Source: an uncultured Paracoccaceae bacterium
Lineage (GTDB): Bacteria; Pseudomonadota; Alphaproteobacteria; Rhodobacterales; Rhodobacteraceae
Direction of reading: 5' to 3'
Length of the DNA stretch: 64,000 bases
NCBI GenBank assembly: GCA_947497985.1
Contig: CANMIX010000002.1
Span: 124,001 to 188,000 of the forward strand
Under the pieces are notes generated by a model. The model did no database searches. It worked only from the letters and a program-made list of their open reading frames with translations, and was not told the origin of the DNA. Of the stretch, positions 47,968 to 57,354 are shown one piece after another; positions within the stretch are counted from its first letter, which is position 1, and the number at the start of each line of letters is the position of its first letter. The position numbers and the translations under genes are program-made.

Positions 47968-48750
47968 TTGCTGAGTGTTGAAAACATAAGTGTCACCATC
48001 CGGCGTAAAACGATCCTGACCGATGTATCCTTTGCGCTGAACGCCGGGACCGTTGCGGCCATCGTCGGCCCCAATGGGTCGGGAAAATCGACGTTGATGA
48101 AGGCGGTCACCGGTGAACATCGTTACGGGGGTGCCGTCACCCTGAATGGTCTGGATGTGGCCACTGCCAAACCTTGGGCCTTGGCCGAGCTGCGCGCTGT
48201 TCTTCCGCAATCCGTACCACTGTCGTTTCCGTTTCAGGTGATCGAAGTGGTGCGCATGGGCCTGGCCCAAAGTCACGATGGGCAGGGCAACGACGCACCT
48301 GCCTTAGCCGCATTGGAGCGGGTCGGGCTTGGGGGCTATGCCGGGCGGTTCTATCAGGAACTGTCCGGCGGCGAACAACAGCGCTGCCAATTGGCGCGGG
48401 TTCTGTGTCAGGCGGGGTGGCAGGCCGGGGCGGATATGTCCGGGCGCTGGTTGTTTCTGGATGAGCCGGTGGCCAGTCTGGACATCGCCCATCAATTGCA
48501 AGTGATGCAGATCGTTCGTGATTTTGCCGATCATGGCGGCGGGGTTCTGGTGGTGATGCATGACCTAAACCTCAGCGCCATGTTCGGCGACCGCATTCTG
48601 GTGATGCAAGGCGGACGGCTTGTGGCCGATGGCCCGGTACAAGAGACCCTGGGCGATGATCTGTTGTCGCGGGTTTATGGCTGTCAGGTGCGGACCAATC
48701 AGGCGCCGACACCGGGGGATTGGTTTATGCTCCCCCATGCGGCCGGATGA
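47968..48750 (+). CDS. hmuV: Heme ABC transporter ATPase
   Basis: A 260-residue ABC ATPase: Walker A GPNGSGKST, signature LSGGEQQRCQLARVL, Walker B RWLFLDEPVASLD and H-loop VVMHDLN. The start is a TTG one base after the hmuU stop; no ATG fits the conserved N-terminus. It powers HmuTU. Its stop abuts the stop of the convergent DUF2218 gene with no spacer. Confidence 0.94.
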   Translation: MLSVENISVTIRRKTILTDVSFALNAGTVAAIVGPNGSGKSTLMKAVTGEHRYGGAVTLNGLDVATAKPWALAELRAVLPQSVPLSFPFQVIEVVRMGLAQSHDGQGNDAPALAALERVGLGGYAGRFYQELSGGEQQRCQLARVLCQAGWQAGADMSGRWLFLDEPVASLDIAHQLQVMQIVRDFADHGGGVLVVMHDLNLSAMFGDRILVMQGGRLVADGPVQETLGDDLLSRVYGCQVRTNQAPTPGDWFMLPHAAG

Positions 48751-49080
48751 TCAGGGAGTGGTTTTTTGCCAGTCCAAGGTGGTAAATTCCTCACGAAATG
48801 CGAATTGTTTCAGGTGTTTGTCGATGACAAAGCGCATCTTGGTGAGGTTCGCGTCGTCTGACGCGGTGACCAGCGCCGTAAAGACCTCAGCATCGGCAGA
48901 CAATTGGGCGGTGCCAAATTCAAATCGGATCTCGGCCTTGGGCGCGTCTGGTTGATCCTCGTCAAGGGAGACCGTGATTTTATGCGCGAAATGTTTGCAC
49001 AACTGGCGCAGATATTTTGCCGCATGGGCTGTGGTATAGGTGCCGGTGTCGGACAAAAGGGTCGATGAGGCGCTGGACAT
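48751..49080 (-). CDS. DUF2218 family protein (heme-locus copy)
   Basis: A 109-residue cytoplasmic protein. The family core is YTTAHAAKYLRQLCKHFAHK followed by FEFGTAQLSADAEV and KHLKQFAFREEF. Function is not established; the conserved Cys/His pair in QLCKHF-HK could bind metal or heme. It is convergent with hmuV and a paralogue lies at 58409-58696 beside the siderophore operon, so a link to iron handling is a reasonable inference. Confidence 0.85.
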   Translation of the reverse strand: MSSASSTLLSDTGTYTTAHAAKYLRQLCKHFAHKITVSLDEDQPDAPKAEIRFEFGTAQLSADAEVFTALVTASDDANLTKMRFVIDKHLKQFAFREEFTTLDWQKTTP

Positions 49081-49120
49081 GGATAAACCTTATTTTTTCA
49101 CTCAGGTTACTCCAATGTAG

Positions 49121-49151
49121 AGACGCCACCCTGCGGAACAAGGTGGCGTCT
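49121..49151. terminator. Stem-loop between speB and the DUF2218 gene
   Basis: AGACGCCACC (49121-49130) pairs perfectly with GGTGGCGTCT (49142-49151), 10 bp with an 11-base loop. It lies 35 bases past the speB stop. The T tract is weak on both strands, so termination efficiency is uncertain. Confidence 0.6.
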
Positions 49152-49185
49152 TGTGCTCAGCTGCACAGCATCTGTGGACGGCAGA

Positions 49186-50049
49186 TCAGGCCTCGGCTTT
49201 TGCCATCGCCATCAGCGCATAGGTGATCTGGGCCGTGGTGAAATCTGAAACGGTGCTGGTCTCGGTTGGGGCCAGCTCGACCACGTCACAGCCGACAAGC
49301 TTGCGCCCCTTCAAGGCATGCGCCACCAGATCCAGCGCTTGGTAGTATCCCAAACCGCCGGGCACGGGCGTGCCGGTGTGAGGCAGGATCGCGGGGTCCA
49401 GCCCGTCCACATCAAAGCTGACATAGACATCACGGGGGAAATCCGCGGGCAGATCGATTGCGGACAGACCTTTGGTCACTAATTCGCGTGCGTCCACCGC
49501 AAAGACATTGCAGGCGGCGCGGCGGTCAACCTCTTCCTGGGACATGGCGCGGACGCCGAATTGGGCGATGCGGATTGCATCCTCTTCGGCCAAAAGCTGC
49601 ATGACCGAGGCATGGGAATGACGTTCACCCTGGTAAGCCTTGCGCAGATCCGCATGGGCGTCGATCTGGACAATGCCAACGGGGCGGCCCAATGCGCGCA
49701 CCACACCGCGCACCGCGCCATAGGACAGCGCGTGTTCGCCGCCCAAGGTCACGGGGATTGCTCCCGCGGTGACGGCCGCAGCGGTGCGGGTCGCGATACG
49801 CTCCATCACATCCGGCAAATCGCCGGTGCAATCAACCGGTTCTTCGGTGGCGATGCCTTGGGCACAAGGTTCAGTTCCGTCCCACAGGCGTTCCAATTCG
49901 ACGCTGGCCTCCAGAATAGCGTTCGGCCCGCCTTCGGTGCCCGCACCATAGGACACGGTGCGTTCTAATGGCACCGGGATCACCCGGAACCGGGCAGTTG
50001 TGGCGTCGCGTTCTTGCGGGGACAGCTCCCCTTGAAGGAAATAGGTCAT
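49186..50049 (-). CDS. speB: Agmatinase (ureohydrolase)
   Basis: A 287-residue manganese enzyme hydrolysing agmatine to putrescine and urea. Metal-ligand motifs: TLGGEHALSYG, QIDAHADLRKAY with HSHAS, and VSFDVDGLDPAILPHTGTP. The ATG at 50049 overlaps the stop of the carboxynorspermidine decarboxylase gene as ATGA; a long upstream frame is a shadow. With speA in the same cluster, agmatine rather than arginine is the likely substrate. Confidence 0.92.
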   Translation of the reverse strand: MTYFLQGELSPQERDATTARFRVIPVPLERTVSYGAGTEGGPNAILEASVELERLWDGTEPCAQGIATEEPVDCTGDLPDVMERIATRTAAAVTAGAIPVTLGGEHALSYGAVRGVVRALGRPVGIVQIDAHADLRKAYQGERHSHASVMQLLAEEDAIRIAQFGVRAMSQEEVDRRAACNVFAVDARELVTKGLSAIDLPADFPRDVYVSFDVDGLDPAILPHTGTPVPGGLGYYQALDLVAHALKGRKLVGCDVVELAPTETSTVSDFTTAQITYALMAMAKAEA

Positions 50050-51218
50050 GACAGTCGGTCCAGAAAATCGCTGTATTTGGCTTCGCGCAGGAGGGTCAGC
50101 GCATCGGTGTTTGAGTTCCACAGCGCAATGGCAGGCAGTGGTACGCCGTTGAATGTGTTGGTTTTCACCATGGAATAATGGGATTGGTCGAGGAAGGCAA
50201 AGCGGTCCCCTGGCTGGGGTGGCGTGGCAAAGGCATAATCCCCGATCACATCCCCCGCCAGACAGGACGGCCCGCCCAGACGGTGTTTGTGGTCGCTGTC
50301 GACCTCTCCCAGCATGTCCGGTCGGTAGGGGGCTTCTAAAACGTCTGGCATGTGGCATGTGGCCGAGATATCGGTGATCGCCAGCGGCATGTGGTTTTCC
50401 GCCACGTCGAGGATTTCGCCGACCAGAATGCCGGAATGGAGTGCGCAGGCCTCGCCGGGTTCAATGAACACCTCGACATCATGGATCTCGCGGATCTGGC
50501 GCAGCAGGGCCACCAGTCCATCGCGGTCATAATCGGGTTGCGTGATGTGATGGCCGCCGCCCAGATTGATCCATTTTAGGCGCGGCAGGATGTCGGCGAT
50601 TTTGGGCTCCAGCGCGGCCCAGGTGCGCTGCAGCGGTTCAAAGCCCTGTTCGCAGAGCGTGTGCATATGCAACCCCTCGACTCCATCCCAATCGACCGCT
50701 GTCATCTGCGAAATGGGTGTGCCAAGGCGGGAGCAGGGCGCGGTGGGGTCGTATTTCTCATTCCAGCCTTCAGAGTGTTCCGGGTTGATGCGGATGCCGA
50801 TTGAGATCTCTTCGCCGTTTTCACGAGCCTCAGCAACCAGCGGTGTAAAGCGGCGGTGTTGGGCCGGGGAGTTGAAGATCAGGTGGTTGGAAAGCTGAAT
50901 GATTTCCGGCAGATCAGCGGTTTTGAAGCCAGCGGAATAGGTTGTGACTTCGCCGCCGAACTTTTCGCGCGCCAATCGCGCCTCGTAAATGCCCGAGGCG
51001 CAGGTGCCTGCCAGATACTTCTGCACCAGTGGCGCGATGGGATAGAAAGAAAACGCTTTGAGCGCCATCAGAACATGCGCGCCAGAGCGCTCCGCGACGT
51101 CGTTTAGGATGGAGAGATTGCGCTCCACCGCGACCTCATCCACCACAAAACAGGGAGAGGGCACGCGGTTCAGGTCGAAGGTCGCGAAGCTTTTGGTGGA
51201 GAGCGCTTTGATGTCCAT
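50046..51218 (-). CDS. nspC: Carboxynorspermidine/carboxyspermidine decarboxylase
   Basis: A 390-residue fold-III PLP decarboxylase forming spermidine (or norspermidine) from its carboxy precursor. The PLP lysine is K54 in MALKAFSFYP. GTCASGIYEARLA, INLGGGHHITQPDYD and CHMPDVLEAPYRP are typical of this branch and separate it from diaminopimelate decarboxylase. It is coupled to speB by a four-base overlap. Confidence 0.94.
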   Translation of the reverse strand: MDIKALSTKSFATFDLNRVPSPCFVVDEVAVERNLSILNDVAERSGAHVLMALKAFSFYPIAPLVQKYLAGTCASGIYEARLAREKFGGEVTTYSAGFKTADLPEIIQLSNHLIFNSPAQHRRFTPLVAEARENGEEISIGIRINPEHSEGWNEKYDPTAPCSRLGTPISQMTAVDWDGVEGLHMHTLCEQGFEPLQRTWAALEPKIADILPRLKWINLGGGHHITQPDYDRDGLVALLRQIREIHDVEVFIEPGEACALHSGILVGEILDVAENHMPLAITDISATCHMPDVLEAPYRPDMLGEVDSDHKHRLGGPSCLAGDVIGDYAFATPPQPGDRFAFLDQSHYSMVKTNTFNGVPLPAIALWNSNTDALTLLREAKYSDFLDRLS

Positions 51219-51278
51219 TGTGGTCTCTTACACTTGAAGTGTGAGGTTTGCCTGCCGCGCATGCGACAGGCACGCGTC

Positions 51279-51298
51279 CGCCCGCCCCACGGCGGGCG
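51279..51298. repeat. Hairpin cluster between nspC and the dehydrogenase gene
   Basis: CGCCCGCC-CCAC-GGCGGGCG is a perfect 8-bp stem with a 4-base loop. Further short inverted repeats follow at 51319-51333 (GAACGC-TGA-GCGTTC) and 51335-51346 (AACCCATGGGTT). They fill the 139-bp gap within the polyamine operon and may modulate read-through or RNA processing; no T tract is present. Confidence 0.5.
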
Positions 51299-51357
51299 CG
51301 TTCCGCGCCCACCCGGGCGAACGCTGAGCGTTCAACCCATGGGTTTGGGAGTTTAGA

Positions 51358-52569
51358 TCAGAACGCAGGATGGCCGTCGAGTTCCACAACCTGCCAGGGC
51401 AGACCGTCGCTGTTCAGCATGTCCATAAACGCATCCGGGTCGAGCTGTTCTGTGTTCCAGACGCCGGGCTCTAGCCAGATCCCTTTCATCATCATCGCCG
51501 CACCAATCATTGCAGGCACGCCGGTGGTATAGGCCACCGCTTGGCTGCCGACCTCGGCAAAGCATTCTTCGTGATCACAGATATTGTAGATATAGTACGT
51601 CTTTTCCGCGCCGCCGTCCTTGGCCGGGCCGGTGATGATGTCGCCGATGCAGGTCTTGCCCTTGGTCAGCTCACCCAGATCGGATGGATCGGGCAGAACG
51701 GTTTTGAGGAACTGCAGCGGGATGATTTCAACGCCGTTGTGGTTCACGGGTTCAATGCCAGTCATGCCGATGTTCTGCAACACGGTGACGTGGTTGATAT
51801 AGGCATCGCCGAAGGTCATCCAGAAGCGGGCGCGCTCGATCTCGGGGAAGTGGGTGCTGAGGCTTTCCAGTTCCTCGTGATACATCAGATACATGTTCTT
51901 CTTGCCCACTTCGGGGAAGTCGAATTCATATTTCTGGGTCATCGCTGGGGTTTCAATCCAGGCCCCATCTTCCCAGTGACGCGCGGGCGCGGTCACTTCG
52001 CGGATGTTGATTTCCGGGTTGAAGTTGGTGGCAAAGGCTTTGCCATTGTCACCGCCGTTGCAGTCGAGAATGTCGATCAGGCGGATGCCGTCCAGCTTGT
52101 GCTTGCGCACCCAGGTCGCCATGACGGATGTTACGCCCGGATCAAAGCCAGAGCCGAGGATCGCTGTCAGACCGGCCGCTTTGAACCGTTCCTGATAGGC
52201 CCATTGCCAGCTGTATTCGAATTTGGCCTCATCTTCGGGTTCGTAATTCGCGGTGTCCATATAATGAATGCCCGCTTCGAGGCAGGCATCCATCAGCACC
52301 AGATCCTGATAGGGCAGGGCGAGGTTCACCAGCAGTTCAGCACCTGTTTCGCGGATCAGCGCCACGGTGTCGGCCACATTCATCGCATCCAGCTGTGCGG
52401 TGCGGATGGTGACGCCGGTGCGTTCAAACACGTTTTTGGCGATGTCTTCACATTTGGAGACTGTACGGCTGGCCAATGTGATCTCTTTAAAGATCTCAGC
52501 ATGCATTGCCATTTTGGTCACCGCGACGGAGCCAACCCCGCCTGCGCCAACAACCAGAACCTTTTCCAT
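51358..52569 (-). CDS. Carboxynorspermidine/carboxyspermidine dehydrogenase
   Basis: A 403-residue saccharopine-dehydrogenase-like enzyme that joins aspartate semialdehyde to putrescine (or diaminopropane) with NAD(P)H. The Rossmann motif VLVVGAGGVGSVAVTKMA is at the start; LGSGFDPGVTSVMATWV and DCNGGDNGKAFATNFN are family landmarks. The ATG at 52569 is preceded by AAGGAAGAG. With nspC it forms the alternative spermidine route that avoids S-adenosylmethionine decarboxylase. Confidence 0.93.
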   Translation of the reverse strand: MEKVLVVGAGGVGSVAVTKMAMHAEIFKEITLASRTVSKCEDIAKNVFERTGVTIRTAQLDAMNVADTVALIRETGAELLVNLALPYQDLVLMDACLEAGIHYMDTANYEPEDEAKFEYSWQWAYQERFKAAGLTAILGSGFDPGVTSVMATWVRKHKLDGIRLIDILDCNGGDNGKAFATNFNPEINIREVTAPARHWEDGAWIETPAMTQKYEFDFPEVGKKNMYLMYHEELESLSTHFPEIERARFWMTFGDAYINHVTVLQNIGMTGIEPVNHNGVEIIPLQFLKTVLPDPSDLGELTKGKTCIGDIITGPAKDGGAEKTYYIYNICDHEECFAEVGSQAVAYTTGVPAMIGAAMMMKGIWLEPGVWNTEQLDPDAFMDMLNSDGLPWQVVELDGHPAF

Positions 52570-52642
52570 TGTTCTCTTCCTTTTGATGGGGTCGCGCCCC
52601 GCTGTTCCGATCTGCCCCTGGGGTAATTTCCGGGGGGCAATT

Positions 52643-54556
52643 TTAGTCAAAATACGTGCTGCCCGCCAGGCTGTCCTTGTAGGCAGTGATCATTTGGCGG
52701 CGTTCGCTGGCGTTGACTTTACCCGCCTTGACCGCGCGTTCCACCCGTTTGCGGAAGGCATCCAGACAATCGCGGGGATCGTATTCCACATAGGACAAAA
52801 CTTCGGCAATTGTATCGGCCTCTGTCTCATGCTCGATGTCAAAACCACCCTGGCCGTCCAGCGAAATGGTGACCACATTGGCGTCGCCAAACAGGTTGTG
52901 CAGATCGCCCAGTGTTTCCTGATAGGCACCGACAAAGAAGACGCCGATATGATAGGGCTCGCCCTCTTTCAGGTCGTGCACCGGCAGCGCGTCCGCAGAT
53001 CCGTCGGCGAGGACAAATTTGTCGATCTTGCCGTCGCTGTCACAAGTAATGTCGCTGAAGATCGCCTGACGGGTGGGTTCTTCGTTCAGGCGTTGCAGCG
53101 GAATGATCGGGTGCAGCTGATCGATGGCCCAGACATCTGGCAGCGACTGGAACAGGGAGAAATTGCCGTAATAATGATCGGTGAAGGCCGCGAGTGGTTC
53201 GGCAACCTCGTTCAGGTTGGGATCCTGACGCAGAGCAGATTTGAACAACCCCGCCAGATACAGGAACCCCTGTTCAGCGCGTGACAGCTGTTCGAGGCCA
53301 ATCTGGCCCCGACGGAACAGGGCGCGCAGTTCGTCCCGGTAATAGACCGCGTCATTCAGCGCCTCTTGGAACCTGGGACCCGAGATGTAGCTTTCGACCG
53401 CCATCAGATCGGTCATCAGGTGGTAGTCGTCGCCCTTGACCTCGGGCTTTTGCGGCGCGTCATAGAGCGTGGCGCCGAGCACCTCGAAGATGAAGATCGA
53501 GGAATGCGCCACCACAAAACGACCACTTTCGGTGACGATGGTCGGGTGCGGGATCGCGGCCTCATCCAGCGCATAGCGGATGGTTTCGACGATATTGGTG
53601 GCGTATTCGGTGACGGTGTAATTGACCGAGTTCTCCTCGGAGCGGCGTTCACCGGTGTAGTCGACGCCCAGGCCACCGCCCAGATCCATATGGGTCAGCG
53701 GCGCGCCCATGGCGGTGAGTTCGACAAAGAACCGGCAGGCCTCGGCGGCGGCGCGGCGCAGGTCGATGATGTCGGGGACCTGGCTGCCGAGGTGGCTGTG
53801 TTGCAACGCGAGGCAGTCCAGAAAGCCGCTGTCGCGCAGTCGATCGATCAAAGTCACCAGATCATGTGCGCCCAGACCAAAGGTGGAGCGGTCTCCAGAG
53901 CTTTCTTGCCATTTTCCGGTGACGCGTTCCGTCAGTTTGACCCGGACGCCCAATAGGGGGCGGATGCCAAGGTCGTCGGCGACGCGGCGAATGATGTCAA
54001 ATTCGTCCAGCGTTTCAATCACCAAGACGGTATTGTGGCCCAGTTTTCGTGACAGGATTGCCAGGCGGACAAAGGCTTCATCTTTTGAACCATTGCAGAT
54101 CAGCATCGCGTCTTCGGGCAGGGGCTGCGACAGGGCGATCAGCAGCTCGGGTTTTGAGCCGGCCTCCAGACCATAGTTGAATCGTTGCCCGGCGGTCATC
54201 AGATGGTTGATCACCTCGGCCTGCTGGTTCACCTTGATCGGGAAAACACCGCGATAGGCACCGGTATAGTTGGCTGTCTGGATGGCGTTGTTGAACGCGT
54301 CGTGCAACTGCGTCAGTGATTGATCCAAAAACTGCTGCACCCGCAAGAGGACCGGGGCAGAGATGCCGCGGGCCTCGATCGCTTCCATCACCTGGGGCAA
54401 TGGGGTGGGCGTGCTGTCCGGTTCCAGGGGCAGACGCAAGGCAACCGCGCCTTTGTCTTCAACACAGAGCATGTCATTGCCCCAATTGTTGATCCCATAG
54501 AGATCACCATGATGAGACGGAACAGAATGAGGGTCGGGTGTGGATTGGGATGTCAC
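52643..54556 (-). CDS. speA: Biosynthetic arginine decarboxylase
   Basis: A 637-residue PLP enzyme converting arginine to agmatine. The PLP lysine is K108 in GVFPIKVNQQAEV; HMDLGGGLGVDY and the long C-terminal region are typical of full-length SpeA. It is first in the polyamine cluster speA, dehydrogenase, nspC, speB, all on one strand. The 149-bp gap upstream to the iron importer ATPase gene contains GC-rich palindromic stretches but no gene. Confidence 0.95.
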   Translation of the reverse strand: MTSQSTPDPHSVPSHHGDLYGINNWGNDMLCVEDKGAVALRLPLEPDSTPTPLPQVMEAIEARGISAPVLLRVQQFLDQSLTQLHDAFNNAIQTANYTGAYRGVFPIKVNQQAEVINHLMTAGQRFNYGLEAGSKPELLIALSQPLPEDAMLICNGSKDEAFVRLAILSRKLGHNTVLVIETLDEFDIIRRVADDLGIRPLLGVRVKLTERVTGKWQESSGDRSTFGLGAHDLVTLIDRLRDSGFLDCLALQHSHLGSQVPDIIDLRRAAAEACRFFVELTAMGAPLTHMDLGGGLGVDYTGERRSEENSVNYTVTEYATNIVETIRYALDEAAIPHPTIVTESGRFVVAHSSIFIFEVLGATLYDAPQKPEVKGDDYHLMTDLMAVESYISGPRFQEALNDAVYYRDELRALFRRGQIGLEQLSRAEQGFLYLAGLFKSALRQDPNLNEVAEPLAAFTDHYYGNFSLFQSLPDVWAIDQLHPIIPLQRLNEEPTRQAIFSDITCDSDGKIDKFVLADGSADALPVHDLKEGEPYHIGVFFVGAYQETLGDLHNLFGDANVVTISLDGQGGFDIEHETEADTIAEVLSYVEYDPRDCLDAFRKRVERAVKAGKVNASERRQMITAYKDSLAGSTYFD

Positions 54557-54705
54557 AGAAAATTCCTTGCCAGATTTGGGCTAGGATTAGGAGCGATGGG
54601 ATCCGCACAGCTGATTCATCGCACACAATACCGCGCTTTGCGCGCTATTTACGCGCGGGCGTCGGCGTTGGCAAGCGGGATGCGAGACCGGTTTTGCTGT
54701 TCGTG

Positions 54706-55458
54706 TCAAATCACGATCAACGGGCGGTCGTTTACCCAGACGACATCTGGCGTGGTGTTAAAGACGCGCGCGATGGTTTCTGGTCCCAAAACTGTGCTGG
54801 GGGGACCAAAACTGTCCAGTCGCCCGCCGTGCAGCGTGATAACCTGATCGGCATATTGGCTGGCAACGTTGAGGTCATGCAGCACAATTACGATGGTCTT
54901 GCCCATGGTTTCGGCCATTTCACGCAAATGCCGCATCAAGGACCGGCTGGCGGCAAGGTCGAGGTTGTTGAGCGGCTCATCCAGCAGCAGGAATTCGGTG
55001 TCTTGCGCATGGGTCATGGCCAATAAAACCCGCTGACGCTGGCCGCCGGATAGATTGTCGAGAAACCGGTCAGAGAGTTGCTCCAATTCAAACGCGGCCA
55101 GCGCGCGGTCAACAATGGCGTGGTCTTCGGGCCTTGGGCGCCCTTTGTGGTGGGGGTAGCGGCCAAAACCCACCAGATCGCGCACGCTGAGACGCGGCGC
55201 GATGGTGTTGGACTGTGGCAGGATCGCCAGTTTGCGCGCCATGACATCCGTCGGCGTGGTGGCGATATCGAGCCCGTCGATGGTGATCGCGCCCGATTGC
55301 AATGGCAACAGGCGAGCAATCAGGGACAGAAGGGTGGATTTGCCAGCGCCATTTGCGCCGACCAATGCGGTGATTCCGCCACGTGGGATGTCGCATGAAA
55401 TACCGGTCAGGATCGGCTTGTGGCCCCGGGTAAAAGACAGGTTGGTTATTTTTATCAT
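54706..55458 (-). CDS. Iron-siderophore ABC transporter ATPase
   Basis: A 250-residue FepC/FecE-like ATPase: GANGAGKSTLLSL (Walker A), NLSGGQRQRVLLAM (signature), FLLLDEPLNNLD (Walker B), VLHDLN (H-loop). The ATG at 55458 overlaps the upstream permease stop as ATGA. It is the last gene of the four-gene importer whose binding protein resembles FatB/YclQ/VctP, a family that includes petrobactin and other catecholate binders. Confidence 0.92.
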   Translation of the reverse strand: MIKITNLSFTRGHKPILTGISCDIPRGGITALVGANGAGKSTLLSLIARLLPLQSGAITIDGLDIATTPTDVMARKLAILPQSNTIAPRLSVRDLVGFGRYPHHKGRPRPEDHAIVDRALAAFELEQLSDRFLDNLSGGQRQRVLLAMTHAQDTEFLLLDEPLNNLDLAASRSLMRHLREMAETMGKTIVIVLHDLNVASQYADQVITLHGGRLDSFGPPSTVLGPETIARVFNTTPDVVWVNDRPLIVI

Positions 55459-56399
55459 CGTCGGATGCCTCGGAGCAACAAAACAAGAAACACAATGCCA
55501 CCAAGGCATTCGATCACCACCGAAAGCGGCGTGGTATAGGCCAGAACCCGTTCCATCAGCGCCTGCCCGCCGATCAGCAGAATGGCCGAAATCAGCGCGG
55601 ATGACGGCAGTAAAACCGCGTGATGGGCGGTTGGCAGGATCAAATGGGCGAGGCTGACGACAAGGAGCCCTAAGAACACAACTGGCCCCACAAGCGCCGT
55701 CGAGACAGAGACCAGAACAGCGACCAGGATCAGCACGCGGATCTGTTTGCGACGGGGATTTTCGCCAAGGTTTATGGCGGTGTCATGACCCAGGGCCAAC
55801 ACATCCAGACGGTGGCGCATATGCCAGGTGATTGCCATGGTTGGCAAAAACAACAGCGCAGCTGGCACCAACATATCCACTTCAACACGGGAGAACCGCG
55901 CGAAGCTGTCGACTTGGATTGCGGCAAACTCATTCGGGTCGATCATCCGCACCAGCAGGCTGGATATAGCCCGAAACAGCGCTGCGCAGATGATGCCGGT
56001 CAGGATCAACCGCATCAGATCGTTTTGAGCGGACCGCAGGAGTGTTGTGAACAACAGGAGGGCCGCGCCCGTTAACAGCGCCACATTGAGCAAAAACAAC
56101 ACAAGCGGTGGGATCGCCGCAAACCCCGGCCCACCCAGCACAAACACTGACACCGTGACGATCAACAGATACAGCGCATCAAACCCCATGAACGAAGGCG
56201 TAAGCAGCCGGTTCTGGCTGATGGTTTGAAACAGCACGGTTGAGGTGGACACAGCGGCGGCGACCATCAGTAGGGCCATCAGCTTGGTGCCGCGAAAGGG
56301 CAGAATAAAGCTCCAACTGCCGCGCGCGCCAAGGGTCATATAGGCGAGGACACAGCCAAGACAAAGAAGCGCCAGCAGCGCCAAACGTTTACGCGCCAT
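55455..56399 (-). CDS. Iron-siderophore ABC transporter permease (second)
   Basis: A 314-residue FecCD-family permease with about nine membrane segments; STVLFQTISQNRLLTPSFMGFDALY is the conserved block, here split across TM2-TM3, and ALVGPVVFLGLLVVSLAH the coupling region. The ATG at 56399 lies within the 3' end of the preceding permease gene (11-base overlap). Longer upstream frames are shadows of that gene. Confidence 0.9.
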   Translation of the reverse strand: MARKRLALLALLCLGCVLAYMTLGARGSWSFILPFRGTKLMALLMVAAAVSTSTVLFQTISQNRLLTPSFMGFDALYLLIVTVSVFVLGGPGFAAIPPLVLFLLNVALLTGAALLLFTTLLRSAQNDLMRLILTGIICAALFRAISSLLVRMIDPNEFAAIQVDSFARFSRVEVDMLVPAALLFLPTMAITWHMRHRLDVLALGHDTAINLGENPRRKQIRVLILVAVLVSVSTALVGPVVFLGLLVVSLAHLILPTAHHAVLLPSSALISAILLIGGQALMERVLAYTTPLSVVIECLGGIVFLVLLLRGIRR

Positions 56400-57351
56400 G
56401 TCGCGGTCTCGCATAGAGCAAAGTGAGGAACAAAACCGCGCCAATGACGCCCAGAACACTGCCCACCGGGATTTCAAACGGATAACGCAACAAGCGTCCC
56501 AGAATGTCCGAGGCCAGAACCAGCGCGGCCCCCAATAGTGCGATAAAGGGCAGCGTTGCCCGCAGGTTGTCGCCCCAAAGGCGGGACACGATATTGGGCA
56601 CAACTAGGCCGACAAAGGGCAGGATGCCAACGGTGACCACAGTCAGGGCCGCAACAACCGAGATGCTGAGCATTCCCAGCGTCATCACCTGTCGATGGCG
56701 TAATCCGAGATTGACGCTGACGGTTTCTCCGAGCCCTAGAATGGCAAATTGATCGGCAATGAAATAGCTGGCAAGCGCCACGGCGGCGGCAATCCACAAC
56801 AGCTCATACCGCCCTTTGAGGACGCTGGAGAATTCGCCGGTCAACCAGATCTCGATATATTGCAACATATCGAGTTGGTAGGCAAAGAATGTGAGCACCG
56901 CTCCCATGATCCCGCCCAGCATCAAGCCCACCAAGGGCACCAGCAGCGGTTGCTGAGGCGGCAGACGGCGCACAATGGTCAAAAATAGGGCCGAACTGGC
57001 GAGGGCCGCAGCGGCGGCGATGCACATTTTGACCATCAGCGGCGCTGCCGGGAAAAAGACCACCGATGCCAAAATTCCCAAGGCCGCCCCGTGGCCGGTT
57101 CCCGCGGTCATCGGCTCGACAAATCGGTTTTGCACCATCATTTGCATAATCGCGCCCGAGATCGCCAATGTGGCACCGGTGATCACAACCGCCAATGTGC
57201 GCGGCAGGCGCGAGGTCCAGATCAACGACAGATCCGCCTCTCCGTGCCAGATTGCTTTGGGCGACAGATCAATGACCCCCACAAAGAGCGAGAGCACAAA
57301 GAGCCCAGCCATCAAGGTAAGACCGCAGAGCGCGGTTGCCTGCCGAGACAT
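56389..57351 (-). CDS. Iron-siderophore ABC transporter permease (first)
   Basis: A 320-residue FecCD-family permease. SRLPRTLAVVITGATLAISGAIMQ and NRFVEPMTAGTGHGAALG are the family blocks, and VGILPFVGLVVPNIVSRLWGDN the coupling region. It forms a heterodimer channel with the following permease. Three bases separate it from the binding-protein gene. Confidence 0.92.
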   Translation of the reverse strand: MSRQATALCGLTLMAGLFVLSLFVGVIDLSPKAIWHGEADLSLIWTSRLPRTLAVVITGATLAISGAIMQMMVQNRFVEPMTAGTGHGAALGILASVVFFPAAPLMVKMCIAAAAALASSALFLTIVRRLPPQQPLLVPLVGLMLGGIMGAVLTFFAYQLDMLQYIEIWLTGEFSSVLKGRYELLWIAAAVALASYFIADQFAILGLGETVSVNLGLRHRQVMTLGMLSISVVAALTVVTVGILPFVGLVVPNIVSRLWGDNLRATLPFIALLGAALVLASDILGRLLRYPFEIPVGSVLGVIGAVLFLTLLYARPRHGA

Positions 57352-57354
57352 CGA

